This document shows positions 35,824 to 47,148 of a stretch of 64,000 bases of DNA, in pieces. The notes under the pieces were generated by a model. That model did not search any database and was not told the origin of the DNA. It was given only the letters and a program-made list of their open reading frames with translations. Each line of letters starts with the position of its first letter. The stretch's first letter is position 1. Source of the stretch: Paracoccaceae bacterium (GTDB lineage: Bacteria > Pseudomonadota > Alphaproteobacteria > Rhodobacterales > Rhodobacteraceae). The stretch spans positions 2,714,136-2,778,135 of the forward strand of contig JAWPMR010000001.1 in assembly GCA_033344815.1 (NCBI GenBank), in the 5' to 3' direction. A program made the translations under genes and the position numbers.

Positions 35824-37050
35824 TCAAGACCGATAATCAGCGTTGATATCAATGTAACCATGGGTCAGATCACAGGTCCACACAGTGGCGCGCCCCTCGC
35901 CGAGGCCGATGTCTACGCCGATGATCAACTCTTTCTTTTTCATATGGGCTTGGGCTTTAGCTTCGTCATAGCCGGAACTGACCCACCCCTTATCCGCCAC
36001 AAGAACATCCCCAAATCTGATGGACAAGAGATCGCGATCAGCAGGCGCTCCGGATTTTCCGACGGCCATGACCACTCTACCCCAATTTGCATCTTCACCC
36101 GCGATGGCGGTCTTGACCAAAGGCGAGTTTGCGATGGATAAACCGTGCGTTCGTGCATCCGTATCCGTCAAAGCGCCGGAGACTTGAATCTCCACAAATT
36201 TGGTAGCGCCCTCACCGTCGCGGACAACCTGATGGGCCAAATCACGCATCACTTGGTGCAATGCTTCAGAAAAAGCAGGCACACCGCTCACATCAACCTC
36301 CGACCTGCCGGTAGCTGCCACCAGCAGCGTGTCGGATGTCGATGTATCGCTATCTACAGTGATGCAGTTGAACGTCTTCTGATTGTGCACGGAAACGAGA
36401 GTTTGCAGTTCTGACTGAGATATCTTGGCGTCCGTAAAAATATAAACCAGCATCGTCGCCATGTCGGGCGCAATCATCCCTGATCCTTTGGCGATACCGG
36501 CAATCTTTACGGTCTTCCCGCCTACATCAACGGTTGTTCCTGCGCCCTTCGGGAAAGTATCCGTTGTCATAATTGCACGCGCCGCATGCTCAATGGACGC
36601 CCCATCCAATGCATGCACCAGCGCGTCCAGCTTTGCCGTGATCCGCTCAAAAGGTAAAGGTTCGCCAATAACACCGGTGGATGACGTGAAGACGCGTTCT
36701 TGTGGTACACCACATGCTTTGGCCGTTGCCTGGGTGATGCCCTCCACAGCGGCGATGCCGCCGCGCCCGGTGAACGCATTGGCATTGCCAGCGTTTACCA
36801 AAATTGCGGCGGCTTTGTCGCAGGGTCCACCGATTTTTTCCTGACAGTCCAATACAGGCGCAGAGCGCGTTGCCGAGCTGGTGAACACGCCCGCAATGGC
36901 GGTGCCCTCTACCAAATGCGCCAACATCACATCTGCCCGATCCCGGTATTTCACGCCCGCTGCGATTGTAGCAAAAGCAACTCCGTCAATTGTTGGTAAA
37001 TCGGGGAACGCTGCAGGCGCCAATGGCGATATGGCAGTGACCTTGGCCAT
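35824..37050 (-). CDS. argJ: Bifunctional ornithine acetyltransferase / N-acetylglutamate synthase
   Basis: Transfers the acetyl group from N-acetylornithine to glutamate, recycling it in arginine synthesis. 408 aa. The autocatalytic cleavage site is in MIAPDMATMLVYIFTD, between alanine and the nucleophilic threonine of ATML, giving alpha and beta chains. The NTDTFPKG-type segment (TTDTFPKGAGTTVD) and the C-terminal GEDANWGRVVMAVG motif are also present. It starts 5 bp after the stop of the isomerase gene and is followed by mutT, consistent with a three-gene transcript. Confidence 0.95.
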   Translation of the reverse strand: MAKVTAISPLAPAAFPDLPTIDGVAFATIAAGVKYRDRADVMLAHLVEGTAIAGVFTSSATRSAPVLDCQEKIGGPCDKAAAILVNAGNANAFTGRGGIAAVEGITQATAKACGVPQERVFTSSTGVIGEPLPFERITAKLDALVHALDGASIEHAARAIMTTDTFPKGAGTTVDVGGKTVKIAGIAKGSGMIAPDMATMLVYIFTDAKISQSELQTLVSVHNQKTFNCITVDSDTSTSDTLLVAATGRSEVDVSGVPAFSEALHQVMRDLAHQVVRDGEGATKFVEIQVSGALTDTDARTHGLSIANSPLVKTAIAGEDANWGRVVMAVGKSGAPADRDLLSIRFGDVLVADKGWVSSGYDEAKAQAHMKKKELIIGVDIGLGEGRATVWTCDLTHGYIDINADYRS

Positions 37051-37055
37051 TTCGA

Positions 37056-37919
37056 TTATTCCAATAGACTGATCTGCTTCAGGATGGCCGGATCAAGCTC
37101 CAAATCTGCCGGGACCTTGACGTCAGCCTGTTCAGCCGCCTCGTTAATTGCCTTTTGAGCGGTGTTTTGGCGGATTTCATTGGCCAATTCTTCGCGAACG
37201 TCTTCAAGGGTTGGGATGTTCGCTTGGCGCACATCATTCAGTCTGATGATGTGCCAGCCAAACTGCGTTTCGACCGGTTCGGATACTTCCCCAACGGTCA
37301 GGGAAATTGTTGCCGCCTCAAAGCTCGGCACCATCATACCGGCTCCGAACCAACCAAGCTCGCCACCATTCGGGCCAGACGGTCCTGTAGATTTCTCACG
37401 TGCGGTTGTTGCGAAATCGGCACCACCATCAATGGCTTCTTTTACCGCAATGGCTTCTTCTTCCGTTTCAACCAGAATATGCGACGCGTTATATTCTTCT
37501 TCCGGATCAATATCCCCGAACTGCCGGTTATAGAGTTCCTGAAGTTCCTCTTCGGTGACCGCGTCGGACATGATATTTTCGACAACCTCAGCCGCCGTCA
37601 GGGACCGCAGTTCATTCTCGAGAGATTTGGTGACGCGCCCGGGCAGTTCGTCTTTGTAGCTCTGTGCCAAAGCGCTTTGTTGCACCAGCTGTTCCAGAAT
37701 ACCGTCATAAAGCACTTTATCGTCCAACTGCTGATACTGCTCAGGCAAGGAAGCGCGTGCAGCAATCATATGACCCAGAGTAATCTCAACATCATTGACG
37801 GTCGCCACAACGGTATCCGCATTGAGGGGTTCGGCATCGGTTTGTTCCTGCGCCCAGCCTTGCGTGGCGACACTCATCGCCAGCACAGCGCCGGCAAAAA
37901 GATTGAGATGTTTTTGCAT
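37056..37919 (-). CDS. Periplasmic parvulin-type peptidyl-prolyl isomerase
   Basis: 287 aa. A Sec signal peptide ends near residue 23 (MSVATQGWAQ). A helical chaperone-like segment precedes the rotamase domain at about residues 135-235, with the hallmark ASHILVETEEEA, STGPSGPNGGELGWFGAGMMVPSFE and FGWHIIRLND. Such proteins help fold outer-membrane or secreted proteins. It is divergent from secA across 174 bp, placing secretion and folding genes side by side. Confidence 0.92.
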   Translation of the reverse strand: MQKHLNLFAGAVLAMSVATQGWAQEQTDAEPLNADTVVATVNDVEITLGHMIAARASLPEQYQQLDDKVLYDGILEQLVQQSALAQSYKDELPGRVTKSLENELRSLTAAEVVENIMSDAVTEEELQELYNRQFGDIDPEEEYNASHILVETEEEAIAVKEAIDGGADFATTAREKSTGPSGPNGGELGWFGAGMMVPSFEAATISLTVGEVSEPVETQFGWHIIRLNDVRQANIPTLEDVREELANEIRQNTAQKAINEAAEQADVKVPADLELDPAILKQISLLE

Positions 37920-37957
37920 GGATTGGTCCTATGAATGTGTCACGACAGTGCGCGACA

Positions 37958-37985
37958 TTGACACGGTTTGGCGTGACCCTTACAT
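37958..37985 (+). promoter_or_regulatory. Candidate sigma-70 promoter for secA
   Basis: TTGACA at 37958-37963 matches the -35 consensus perfectly; TTACAT at 37980-37985 follows after 16 bp. The site faces secA, whose start codon is 108 bp downstream. This would leave a long 5' leader, which would suit translational control, but I see no obvious secM-like ORF with good signals in it. Confidence 0.45.
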
Positions 37986-38093
37986 CGCCCTATGGGCGCC
38001 GCAAGAGTACTGCGTTCCCTTTCTATCTATGGGCTGTTTCGCAGACGAGCAAGCAGATCAGCGCCATTCACTAAAACTTCGGCTGGAGAACGC

Positions 38094-40799
38094 ATGCTGG
38101 GCATCGGAACTATCGCGAAAAAAGTCTTTGGGACACCAAACGACCGCAAAGTCAAAGCGACCCGCCCGCTGATCGCAAAGATCAACGCACTGGAACCGGA
38201 GTTCGAAAAGCTGTCCGATGCAGGCTTGCTGGAAAAAACCGAAGAGTATCGCAAACGGGCAAACGATGGCGAAAGTCTGGACGATTTGCTGCCGGAGGCT
38301 TTTGCCAATTGCCGCGAAGCTGCGCGTCGTGCGTTGGGTTTGCGCGCTTTTGATACGCAGTTGATTGGTGCGGTCTTCCTGCATGAAGGCAATATCGCGG
38401 AGCAAAAGACGGGTGAGGGTAAAACCCTGACGGCGACCTTCGCAGCCTACCTGAATGCTCTGACGGGCAAGGGTGTCCATATCGTGACGGTGAACGAATA
38501 TCTGGCAAAACGCGATTCAGCCTGGATGGGTCAGGTGTTTGCTGCATTGGGGCTCACCACGGGTGTTGCCCACGCAGACATGACCGAAGAAGACAAGCGC
38601 GACGCCTACGCCTGCGATATCACCTATGCCACGAACAATGAGCTTGGTTTTGATTATCTGCGCGACAATATGAAGTCCGAGCTGAGTCAGATTTTCCAGA
38701 AAAATCACAACTATGCGATTGTTGACGAAGTCGATTCGATCTTGATTGATGAGGCGCGTACGCCCTTGATCATTTCTGGCCCGTCACAAGATCGCTCAGA
38801 AATGTACAAGGTTATCGATGTGGTCATTCCTGAATTGAAAGATGACCATTTTGAGCTGGATGAGAAAACCCGCAACGTCACATTTAGTGACGAGGGCAAT
38901 GAGTTTCTCGAAGAACTGCTGCACAGCCGTGACCTCCTTGACGAGGGTCAGACGCTGTACGATCCCGAAAGCACCACCATCGTGCACCATGTCAACCAGG
39001 GCTTACGCGCACATAAACTGTTCCAACGCGACAAAGACTACATCGTGCGTGACGATGAAGTCGTTTTGATCGATGAATTCACCGGTCGGATGATGACCGG
39101 ACGCCGGTTATCCGATGGGTTGCATCAAGCCATCGAGGCCAAGGAAAACGTCACAATCAAGCCGGAGAATGTGACGCTGGCCTCCGTTACCTTCCAAAAC
39201 TACTTCCGCTTGTATGACAAGCTTGCCGGTATGACGGGAACGGCGCTGACTGAAGCAGAAGAGTTTCAGGAGATTTATGGCTTGGGCGTGCTTGAGGTGC
39301 CGACCAACAAGCCGATCGCACGTGTGGATGAAGATGATCAGGTTTACCGCACGGTGCGCGAAAAATATGAAGCGATGCTGGAGCAGATCAAAGAGAGCCA
39401 CGCCAAAGGCCAGCCCGCCCTCGTGGGGACAACATCGATTGAAAAGTCGGAAACCCTGAGCCAGATGCTGAGCAATGCTGAGATCAAACATAATGTATTG
39501 AATGCGCGTCAGCATGAGCAGGAGGCGCAAATCGTCGCCGATGCCGGTAAGTTTGGCGCCGTAACAATCGCGACCAATATGGCCGGGCGTGGTACGGACA
39601 TTCAATTAGGCGGCAACGTCGATATGCAGGTTTTGAACGCCATCGCGGCCGATCCCGAAGCGGATCCAGAAGCCTTGCGCGCGCAAATCGAAGCTGAACA
39701 CGCCAGCGAAAAACAAAAAGTCATCGAGGCTGGCGGCCTGTATGTGCTGGCCTCTGAACGTCACGAAAGCCGTCGGATCGACAATCAGTTGCGGGGTCGT
39801 TCTGGCCGTCAGGGAGATCCGGGGCGTTCGTCTTTCTATTTGAGCCTCGAAGACGACCTTATGCGTATCTTTGGCTCCGAACGGCTTGAAAAAGTGCTGA
39901 CAACGCTTGGTTTGAAAGAAGGCGAATCCATCGTCCACCCTTGGGTGAACAAGTCACTGGAACGCGCGCAGGCCAAGGTGGAAGGTCGGAACTTCGATAT
40001 CCGCAAACAGCTTTTGAAGTTCGACGATGTGATGAATGAGCAGCGTAAGGTCATCTTTACGCAACGGCGCGACATCATGGAGGCGGCTGACCTCTCCGAG
40101 ATTACCCAAGACATGCGCCTGCAGGTTATTGATGATCTGATTGACCAGTACCTTCCGCCAAATACCTATGCCGATCAGTGGGACTCCGAAGGTCTTTTCG
40201 AGGCCACCAGAGAGCAATTGGGCATGGAATTGCCAGTCGCTGATTGGGTGGAGGAAGAAGGCGTTGACGATGATGCCATTCGCGAGCGCATGATCAGTGC
40301 AACGAACACGTTCATGTCTGAAAAGGCTGCGCAATTTGGCTCCGAAAACATGCGCAACATCGAAAAGCAGCTGCTGCTTCAGGCGATTGATACCAAGTGG
40401 CGCGAACACCTTTTGACGCTGGAACATCTGCGATCGGTTGTCGGATTCCGTGGATATGCGCAGCGTGACCCGTTGAACGAATACAAGAATGAATCGTTCC
40501 AGTTGTTTGAAGGAATGCTTGATAGTCTGCGCCAGGATGTAACGCAAAAGCTGTCTCAGATCAGGCCACTAACGGAAGAAGAACAACAGGAAATGCTGCA
40601 GCAATTGCGTGCGCAACAGGCTGCTGCCCAAAACGCGACTGCGCCTGACGCTGGCAGTGCTGCTCCCATTGCCCAGGGCAATGCGGCCGAAGGATTCGTG
40701 GAGAATGACCCATCTACCTGGGGCAATCCGGGGAGAAATGAAGTGTGTCCTTGCGGATCTGGTAAGAAATTCAAGCATTGTCATGGACGCCTTGTCTAG
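38094..40799 (+). CDS. secA: Protein translocase ATPase SecA
   Basis: Motor that pushes preproteins through SecYEG. 901 aa. The nucleotide-binding domain has Walker [14 protein letters not shown] near residue 105 and the [13 protein letters not shown] (DEAD-like) motif near 210. The PPXD and helical scaffold regions follow, with [13 protein letters not shown] and [12 protein letters not shown] as helicase motifs. The C-terminus carries the SecB-binding zinc motif [14 protein letters not shown]. The frame starts upstream at 37992, but [13 protein letters not shown] at 38094 is the proper N-terminus. Confidence 0.97.
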   Translation: MLGIGTIAKKVFGTPNDRKVKATRPLIAKINALEPEFEKLSDAGLLEKTEEYRKRANDGESLDDLLPEAFANCREAARRALGLRAFDTQLIGAVFLHEGNIAEQKTGEGKTLTATFAAYLNALTGKGVHIVTVNEYLAKRDSAWMGQVFAALGLTTGVAHADMTEEDKRDAYACDITYATNNELGFDYLRDNMKSELSQIFQKNHNYAIVDEVDSILIDEARTPLIISGPSQDRSEMYKVIDVVIPELKDDHFELDEKTRNVTFSDEGNEFLEELLHSRDLLDEGQTLYDPESTTIVHHVNQGLRAHKLFQRDKDYIVRDDEVVLIDEFTGRMMTGRRLSDGLHQAIEAKENVTIKPENVTLASVTFQNYFRLYDKLAGMTGTALTEAEEFQEIYGLGVLEVPTNKPIARVDEDDQVYRTVREKYEAMLEQIKESHAKGQPALVGTTSIEKSETLSQMLSNAEIKHNVLNARQHEQEAQIVADAGKFGAVTIATNMAGRGTDIQLGGNVDMQVLNAIAADPEADPEALRAQIEAEHASEKQKVIEAGGLYVLASERHESRRIDNQLRGRSGRQGDPGRSSFYLSLEDDLMRIFGSERLEKVLTTLGLKEGESIVHPWVNKSLERAQAKVEGRNFDIRKQLLKFDDVMNEQRKVIFTQRRDIMEAADLSEITQDMRLQVIDDLIDQYLPPNTYADQWDSEGLFEATREQLGMELPVADWVEEEGVDDDAIRERMISATNTFMSEKAAQFGSENMRNIEKQLLLQAIDTKWREHLLTLEHLRSVVGFRGYAQRDPLNEYKNESFQLFEGMLDSLRQDVTQKLSQIRPLTEEEQQEMLQQLRAQQAAAQNATAPDAGSAAPIAQGNAAEGFVENDPSTWGNPGRNEVCPCGSGKKFKHCHGRLV

Positions 40800-40999
40800 G
40801 CGACTTTCCAACCCAAAACGCTCTCCTACAGACTGAAAAGATCTTACTTGACCGCAAAGTCGCAGATTTCGGCACGCTAAAGCATCGCTTTTCAACCACA
40901 TGCCTCATCATTTGATGTCCGGGACAACTATGGGGTGTTGAAAATTCTGTTTGCAGACACAACAGTCACAACAATGAACTTCGCCATAGAACCTTCAAG

Positions 41000-42559
41000 A
41001 TGATCTTGAGACGTGCCGCGATATACGTTGCGCTCGTCCTGTGTGTACTGGGTCACTCCGTGCAAAGTCAGGACATAACACTGACATCACGCGACGGTCG
41101 CGTAGAACTGTCGGGTACGTTGCTTGGGTTTGATGGTGAATTTTATCGGATTGAGACGCTGTATGGCGAGCTGACCGTGGATGGCTCTGGCGTGCTTTGC
41201 GATGGACCGGGCTGTCCCAACCTCGAAGACTTTGTAGCTGAGCTGAAGGTATCGGGATCCGCGACAATGGGCGCAGTATTGATGCCTGCGTTGATTGAAG
41301 GCTTCGCTTTGAGAAATGGTTACACGGCAGAGCGCGAGGTCGAGGACAAAACTCATTTCACCTACACGCTCACAGATGATCGGACGGAAAAACCAGCTGC
41401 CATTTTCTATTTCCGAGTGACAAATACAAACGAAGGTTTTGCCGATCTCTTGGCAAATGAAGCCGATATGGTCATGGCTCTACGCGAAATCAGGCCAGAT
41501 GAGCAACTGCGCGCCAAAGAGGCGGGCATGGGGGACATGACAGGCGACAATCGCAGCCGTGTTCTGGCGCTTGATGCGATCGTGCCAATTGTTGCCCCGA
41601 ATAATCCTGTGCGCGACATTTCACCGATCAATTTGGCGCGCGCGTTTGCAGGTCGGATTACCAATTGGACTGAACTCGGCGGCCCTGATGCTCCGATTTC
41701 CTTGCATGCGCCGGCGGCCGAAACGGGCTTGGGCCAGGCCATAGAGGATGAAGTGATCGCGCCTGCCGAATTGCAAATGTCGCCGAATGTCATACGGCAC
41801 GATCGCGGTGTCGAACTTGCACTGTCTGTGGCGTCTGATCCATTTGCCCTGGGCGTTGCAAGTTTTGCTGAAGTGGGGAACGCAGAAGCACTCAGACTTA
41901 CCGGGCCATGTGGTCGAGCCTTAAGGGCGACGCGGCGTTCGATCAAAATGGAAGACTATCCGTTGACAGCGCCAATGTTTGTCTATCTGCCGGCGCGGCG
42001 ATTACCAAAAATAGCACGAGAGTTTCTTGCGTTCACCAGCGGCCCAACCGCGCAAATTGTCATCAGGCGGGCTGGTTTTGTCGATCAGGCACCTGAAGAG
42101 GTTCCAATTGACGAGCAGGGAAATCGGCTGGCGAATGCGATTGCTGCCGCGGGACCGGAGGTCGGTCTTGTGGAGTTGCAACGCTTGATCAGGACGTTGG
42201 CACCAATGAAGCGCCTGACGACGTCATTTCGTTTTGAGTCAGGATCCGTTCGACTTGATGCGCAATCCCGCTCAAACATTCAACAAATGGCGCGCGCGTT
42301 GGAGCAGGGTCGATATGACGCGCGGCGTCTTTTGTTTGTGGGATTTAGTGACAGCGAGGGTGCCGCTTACACAAATAAGAAAATAGCATTGAGCCGAGCG
42401 GAAGCCGTGCGGCTCGCGATTATCGACGCCGCAGAAATCGCAGATTTGGATCGGGTCCAGCTTGATGTAGATGCCTTTGGGGAGGCCATGCCGATGGCCT
42501 GTGATACCAGTGCCTGGGGTCGCCAAGCGAACCGCAGGGTTGAAGTCTGGGTACGATGA
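41000..42559 (+). CDS. Phosphate-binding-like (PBP) domain fused to a C-terminal OmpA domain
   Basis: 519 aa with a Sec signal peptide (first 23 residues, ending VQSQD). After a short N-terminal domain, residues 75-350 resemble PstS-type periplasmic phosphate-binding proteins: the segment SGSATMGAVLMPALIEGFA at the ligand-binding entry, then VPIVAPNNPVRDISPINLARAFAGRITNW. Residues 405-519 are an OmpA-like peptidoglycan-binding domain (SFRFESGSVRLDAQSRSNIQQMA, GFSDSEGAAYTNKKIALSRAEAV, GRQANRRVEVWV). The protein should be anchored to peptidoglycan in the periplasm and may bind phosphate or another anion. No pst transporter genes are adjacent. Confidence 0.85.
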   Translation: MILRRAAIYVALVLCVLGHSVQSQDITLTSRDGRVELSGTLLGFDGEFYRIETLYGELTVDGSGVLCDGPGCPNLEDFVAELKVSGSATMGAVLMPALIEGFALRNGYTAEREVEDKTHFTYTLTDDRTEKPAAIFYFRVTNTNEGFADLLANEADMVMALREIRPDEQLRAKEAGMGDMTGDNRSRVLALDAIVPIVAPNNPVRDISPINLARAFAGRITNWTELGGPDAPISLHAPAAETGLGQAIEDEVIAPAELQMSPNVIRHDRGVELALSVASDPFALGVASFAEVGNAEALRLTGPCGRALRATRRSIKMEDYPLTAPMFVYLPARRLPKIAREFLAFTSGPTAQIVIRRAGFVDQAPEEVPIDEQGNRLANAIAAAGPEVGLVELQRLIRTLAPMKRLTTSFRFESGSVRLDAQSRSNIQQMARALEQGRYDARRLLFVGFSDSEGAAYTNKKIALSRAEAVRLAIIDAAEIADLDRVQLDVDAFGEAMPMACDTSAWGRQANRRVEVWVR

Positions 42560-43954
42560 CTCTCTAAAAACCATTGGTGAAGCCTAATTTCACCCCGGTT
42601 TCTAGTGATCTATTGATCATATGGGATAAGGCCTTACCGCTCGTTTCGCAGGCTGGTTTGGTTTCGGTTTGGTGATCTTTGGCACGATGGAATTCGGACG
42701 CGTCGACACGCAACCGCCATTTCTGCGAAACTGGCGACCCGTATCGATTCATCGTGCATTTGACCTACAATCACCCCGCATCACTCGCTCCATGGACCTC
42801 TGTGGTATTGGTAAGCGCATCGGATGAATTTGAGCGCGGTGGGCGTCAAATGCCACATATTGATCGAGGACAGGTGATGGACTTGCGCTCCAAAATCGGA
42901 GGTTACGTCCCTATTCTCGTTGCTCTTGCGTCAGAACTCCCGAATCCTGAACCGGCTCGCCATGCGCAAAAAGATTGAATCGTCCGTTTCCGCCTGATCT
43001 TTGGTAGGGAATACGCCTTGCTGTCGATCCCATGGTCGTCGTCTTTTTTCCGCCGACGGGATGCGAGATGAACCTCGACCTGACTTGCGGGATTTACATT
43101 TACTTTCGCAGACATGGTTTAATGGCACTCTTTCCCATCGCGGATGTGGACGTGTCATTGCCCGCCGTGGTTTCATCGGTTCTCGACGCCACAATTGCAG
43201 GGGTGCCACTGCACGGTTCCGGCCGGTCTGACATGGCGAATGCGTCCTTTTGCATGCTCAGCCTCAGTCACGCCATAACTGGCAAAGGCGTGAGTGCCTT
43301 CTTTGCCGCGCAAACAAATCACACCGTGCCGTGGACGACCAGATGCAGGGGTAGAGGTAGCTAAAATCTAATGCGTCATCTCCTGCAGACAGCCAAACTC
43401 GCTGGACTCGCCGCACCAAGCCAAGCGATATGATCTGTTTCTGGAATGTTCAGGGTCGACGTCACCGTGTCTCCAGATGGGGGTGAAGCAATGGCAATCG
43501 ATCCTAAGGTTCCTTCAGACCTTCACCGCGTTGGAACAGAACTTAACGATTTCTGGGAACACTCTGTTGCTCAATACGGGCATGGATCCTCGCCCCGAAC
43601 ACCGGTCATTTGATCGAAATCGCCGAACTGGTGCAACAGCATGCACGCCAACGACTTTGCACCGCACCCGTGTGTGGTACGCAAAAAGTGCAGGGTCAAG
43701 CATCGCATCGTCAGGCCGGACGATAATGCTAAACCTTTCAGGATGAACTCTGACGTGCTGGTGAGGAGCTGACAAACAAGAAGGCGCATTGCCGTCGAGA
43801 AAGGCGATAGGTTCCAGCGCGTCCATCAAGAGAACAAAACGGCTTCTGTTGGACCAGTTAAGAAAGCCGGACACGTCGCCCGGCTTTCAATCTATCGGCA
43901 CCCTTACACCAGTTTTTCAACCGGATGTTTCGAGAGAGCGAGTGCTAACAAACA
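42560..43954. other. Long stretch without a recognisable gene
   Basis: About 1.4 kb with no ORF that I can assign. Open frames of 90-120 codons occur on both strands (for example 42679-42978, 43032-43364 and minus-strand 43515-43874) but none shows a known motif, they overlap each other in competing frames, and none has a convincing ribosome binding site. A hairpin at 43862-43888 lies just before the end of dnaJ. Short frames such as 43491-43613 (starts MAIDPKVPSDLH, good ribosome binding site) might be remnants of a decayed gene. No tRNA or repeat is visible. Confidence 0.5.
43862..43888 (-). terminator. Hairpin downstream of dnaJ
   Basis: Stem GAAAGCCGG / CCGGCTTTC with a 9-base loop, 67 bp after the dnaJ stop. 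The trailing T-run is weak on either strand (CTTTCTTAAC on the minus strand), so it may be a terminator of moderate strength or an RNA-protecting stem. Confidence 0.5.
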
Positions 43955-45112
43955 TCAGCCCTTCATCGAGTCCCAGAAGCTCTTCACATTTGAGAAAAAG
44001 CTCGAGGTTTCCGGGTTGTTATTCTCAGACAGGTCGTCGAATTCGGCCAGCAGCTCTTTCTGTCGGGACGTGAGATTTACAGGTGTTTCCACTGCGAGTT
44101 CGATGAACATATCGCCTTCTCCCGCGCCGCGTAAGGCGGGCATTCCCTTGTTACGCAAGCGCATCTGACGCCCGGACTGACTGCCTGCGGGGATTTGAAC
44201 ACGACCTCTTCCGCCATCAATAGTTGGCACTTCGATCGACCCGCCCAACGCTGCCTTTGCCATCGAAACGGGCACGCGGCAAAACAGGCTACCGCCGTCG
44301 CGCTGGAATAGTTCATGTTCCGCCACATCGATGAAGATATATAGATCTCCGGAAGGACCACCGCGCATCCCCGCTTCGCCTTCGCCGGCCAACCGGATCC
44401 GTGTGCCGGTCTCAACGCCTGCCGGAATGTTTACGCTCAGCGAGCGATCTTTCTCCAGACGGCCCGCACCCTGACAGGATTTGCACGGGTTTTTGATGAT
44501 CTGACCAAGACCCGAGCACGTCGGACAGGTGCGTTCGACCGTGAAAAACCCTTGTTGCGCGCGCACTTTTCCCATTCCCGAACATGTCGGACAGGATGTA
44601 GGTTCCGCGCCACCTTCGGCACCTGAACCGCTACACGCATCGCAACTGACCGATGTGGGGACGTTGATGGTTTTCTGCAGGCCGGAATAGGCCTCTTCAA
44701 GGGTGACGCGCAGATTATAGCGCAGATCTGAGCCCCGCGCGGCGCGTCGTCCGCCGCCGCCGCGTTGTTGCCCGCCCATGAAATCGCCAAAAAGATCGTC
44801 AAAGACGTCCGAGAACGCCGACCCAAAGTCGCCCTGCCCGCCGCCGCCGCCAAAGCCACCGCCTGGCCGCCCGCCACCCATGCCGCCCTCGAATGCGGCA
44901 TGACCATAACGATCATATGCAGCCTTCTTGTCCGCGTCCTTCAGAACTTCGTAGGCTTCATTGGCCTCCTTGAACTGCGCTTCTGCTTTTGGGTTGTCAG
45001 CGTTGCGATCCGGGTGAAGTTCCTTCGCCTTGGTTCGATAGCCTTTTTTGATCTCATCCGCGCTGGCCCCTTTTGCGATCCCAAGCACATCGTAATAGTC
45101 ACGTTTTGCCAT
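43955..45112 (-). CDS. dnaJ: Chaperone protein DnaJ
   Basis: Co-chaperone that delivers clients to DnaK. 385 aa. N-terminal J domain with the HPD motif (LHPDRN), a long glycine-rich linker ([16 protein letters not shown]), then four zinc-binding CxxCxGxG repeats ([32 protein letters not shown]) and the C-terminal substrate-binding domain. The start [11 protein letters not shown] at 45112 is preferred over an in-frame ATG at 45163. It lies 77 bp downstream of dnaK, with a stable hairpin between them. Confidence 0.97.
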   Translation of the reverse strand: MAKRDYYDVLGIAKGASADEIKKGYRTKAKELHPDRNADNPKAEAQFKEANEAYEVLKDADKKAAYDRYGHAAFEGGMGGGRPGGGFGGGGGQGDFGSAFSDVFDDLFGDFMGGQQRGGGGRRAARGSDLRYNLRVTLEEAYSGLQKTINVPTSVSCDACSGSGAEGGAEPTSCPTCSGMGKVRAQQGFFTVERTCPTCSGLGQIIKNPCKSCQGAGRLEKDRSLSVNIPAGVETGTRIRLAGEGEAGMRGGPSGDLYIFIDVAEHELFQRDGGSLFCRVPVSMAKAALGGSIEVPTIDGGRGRVQIPAGSQSGRQMRLRNKGMPALRGAGEGDMFIELAVETPVNLTSRQKELLAEFDDLSENNNPETSSFFSNVKSFWDSMKG

Positions 45113-45141
45113 TCGATAGGTCCCCTTACTGGAACGTGAGA

Positions 45142-45161
45142 GGCCGACCCGAGGGTCGGCC
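45142..45161 (-). other. Stable hairpin between dnaK and dnaJ
   Basis: Perfect 8-bp GC-rich stem GGCCGACC / GGTCGGCC with a four-base loop. On the minus strand (transcription direction) no T-run follows, so it is not a classic terminator. It could reduce dnaJ expression relative to dnaK or define an mRNA end. Confidence 0.55.
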
Positions 45162-45189
45162 AATGCAGTGGTTCCGGGTTAGGCGCAAG

Positions 45190-47100
45190 TTACGCGCGCT
45201 TGTCGTCGTCGAGATCTTCGAACTCGGCATCTACGATGTCATCATCGCCATCGCGCGGTTCATCAGCGGCGTGTGGTGCATCTTCACCTTCTTCCTGAGC
45301 CGCTTTGTAAATCGCTTCGCCCAGTTTCATGGCGGCCTCTGTAACGTTCTGGATGCCAGATTTGATTTTCTCGGCGTTTTCCGTTTCCAGTTCGTCCTTA
45401 AGCGCGGCGATGGCCAACTCAATGGCTTCGACCGTGGTCGGATCGACTTTATCGGAATGCTCCTCGACCGATTTCTCAGTCGAATGAATAAGGCTTTCCG
45501 CTTGATTCTTCGCTTCGATCAGCTCGCGGCGCTCTTTGTCCGCTTCTGCATTCTCTTCAGCATCCTTGACCATTTTTTCGATGTCGTCATCCGACAAACC
45601 ACCAGAAGCCTGGATCGTGATCTTCTGCTCTTTCTGGGTACCTTTATCCATGGCGCCGACAGATACGATACCATTTGCATCAATATCGAATGTTACTTCA
45701 ATCTGAGGCATGCCACGTGGCGCTGGTGGGATGCTTTCAAGATTGAATGCACCGAGGATCTTATTGTCTGATGCCATCTCGCGCTCACCCTGGAAGACAC
45801 GAATCGTCACCGCGTTCTGATTGTCTTCAGCGGTGGAGAAGATTTGCGACTTCTTCGTCGGGATCGTTGTGTTGCGGTCGATCAAACGAGTGAACACACC
45901 CCCGAGAGTTTCAATGCCCAGCGACAGCGGCGTGACATCCAGCAGAACCACGTCTTTGACGTCACCCTGCAGAACACCGGCCTGAATGGCAGCGCCCATG
46001 GCAACGACTTCGTCTGGGTTCACGCCCTTGTGGGGCTCTTTCCCAAAGAACTTGGTCACTTCCTCAACGACCTTTGGCATGCGGGTCATCCCACCAACCA
46101 ATACAACCTCATCGATGTCGGATGGCGACAGGCCGGCGTCTTTCAAGGCTGCAGCACAGGGTTTCACCGATGCTTTGATCAGATCACTAACAAGGCTTTC
46201 CAATTTCGAACGCGTCAGCTTCATGACCATGTGCAATGGCTGACCATTTGCGCCCATGGAAATAAACGGCTGGTTGATCTCTGTCTGGCTTGCGCTGGAC
46301 AGCTCGATCTTGGCCTTTTCCGCCGCTTCTTTCAGACGCTGAAGCGCCATTTTGTCTTGCGTCAGATCAACTGAGTGCTCTTTCTTGAACGCTTCGGCCA
46401 AATGGTTGACGATGCGCATGTCAAAGTCTTCACCACCGAGGAACGTATCGCCGTTGGTCGATTTCACTTCGAACAAGCCGTCGTCGATTTCTAGAATGGT
46501 CACGTCAAAGGTACCGCCACCAAGGTCATACACAGCGATGGTTTGTGTTTGTTCTTTGTCCAGACCATAGGCCAGCGCCGCTGCTGTCGGCTCGTTGATA
46601 ATCCGCAGTACTTCGAGGCCGGCGATTTTGCCCGCGTCCTTGGTAGCCTGACGTTGTGCGTCATTGAAATACGCAGGTACGGTGATAACCGCCTGTGTCA
46701 CGTCTTCGCCAAGATAGCTCTCAGCGGTTTCTTTCATTTTGCCCAGGATGAACGCGGAAATCTGCGAAGGGGAGTACTTCTCGCCCTTGGCTTCGACCCA
46801 AGCGTCGCCGTTGCCGCCATCAATAACGTTGAAGGGCATGTTTTTCTTGTCTTTGGCAAGGTCTGCATCATCAAACCGACGCCCGATCAGACGCTTCACA
46901 CCAAAGACTGTGTTTTCCGGGTTGGTGACGGCCTGCCGTTTCGCGGGTTGACCCACAAGGCGCTCATCATCGGTGAAAGCAACGATGGACGGTGTCGTCC
47001 GTGCGCCCTCAGAGTTCTCGATTACACGTGGCTGGCTGCCGTCCATAATGGAAATGCAGCTGTTGGTCGTTCCCAGGTCGATACCTATAACTTTGGTCAT
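45190..47100 (-). CDS. dnaK: Chaperone protein DnaK (Hsp70)
   Basis: ATP-dependent foldase. 636 aa. Phosphate-binding loop [10 protein letters not shown] at the N-terminus, [13 protein letters not shown] and [13 protein letters not shown] in the ATPase domain, [17 protein letters not shown] at the linker, and the substrate-binding domain with the acidic tail ([11 protein letters not shown]). The start MTKVIGID at 47100 is standard; the ATG at 47115 adds five residues. It is divergent from alkB across 211 bp that hold a candidate heat-shock promoter. Confidence 0.98.
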   Translation of the reverse strand: MTKVIGIDLGTTNSCISIMDGSQPRVIENSEGARTTPSIVAFTDDERLVGQPAKRQAVTNPENTVFGVKRLIGRRFDDADLAKDKKNMPFNVIDGGNGDAWVEAKGEKYSPSQISAFILGKMKETAESYLGEDVTQAVITVPAYFNDAQRQATKDAGKIAGLEVLRIINEPTAAALAYGLDKEQTQTIAVYDLGGGTFDVTILEIDDGLFEVKSTNGDTFLGGEDFDMRIVNHLAEAFKKEHSVDLTQDKMALQRLKEAAEKAKIELSSASQTEINQPFISMGANGQPLHMVMKLTRSKLESLVSDLIKASVKPCAAALKDAGLSPSDIDEVVLVGGMTRMPKVVEEVTKFFGKEPHKGVNPDEVVAMGAAIQAGVLQGDVKDVVLLDVTPLSLGIETLGGVFTRLIDRNTTIPTKKSQIFSTAEDNQNAVTIRVFQGEREMASDNKILGAFNLESIPPAPRGMPQIEVTFDIDANGIVSVGAMDKGTQKEQKITIQASGGLSDDDIEKMVKDAEENAEADKERRELIEAKNQAESLIHSTEKSVEEHSDKVDPTTVEAIELAIAALKDELETENAEKIKSGIQNVTEAAMKLGEAIYKAAQEEGEDAPHAADEPRDGDDDIVDAEFEDLDDDKRA

Positions 47101-47148
47101 TTTCAGATCCCTCATTTACTCAAGGCGATGACACGGAGCATTCGGCCC

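Noticed and set aside
43515-43874. 119-codon minus-strand frame near dnaJ
   Set aside because: It is the longest frame in the desert and partly protein-like, but lacks a ribosome binding site and any family motif, and another frame on the opposite strand is equally open. Not called as a gene.
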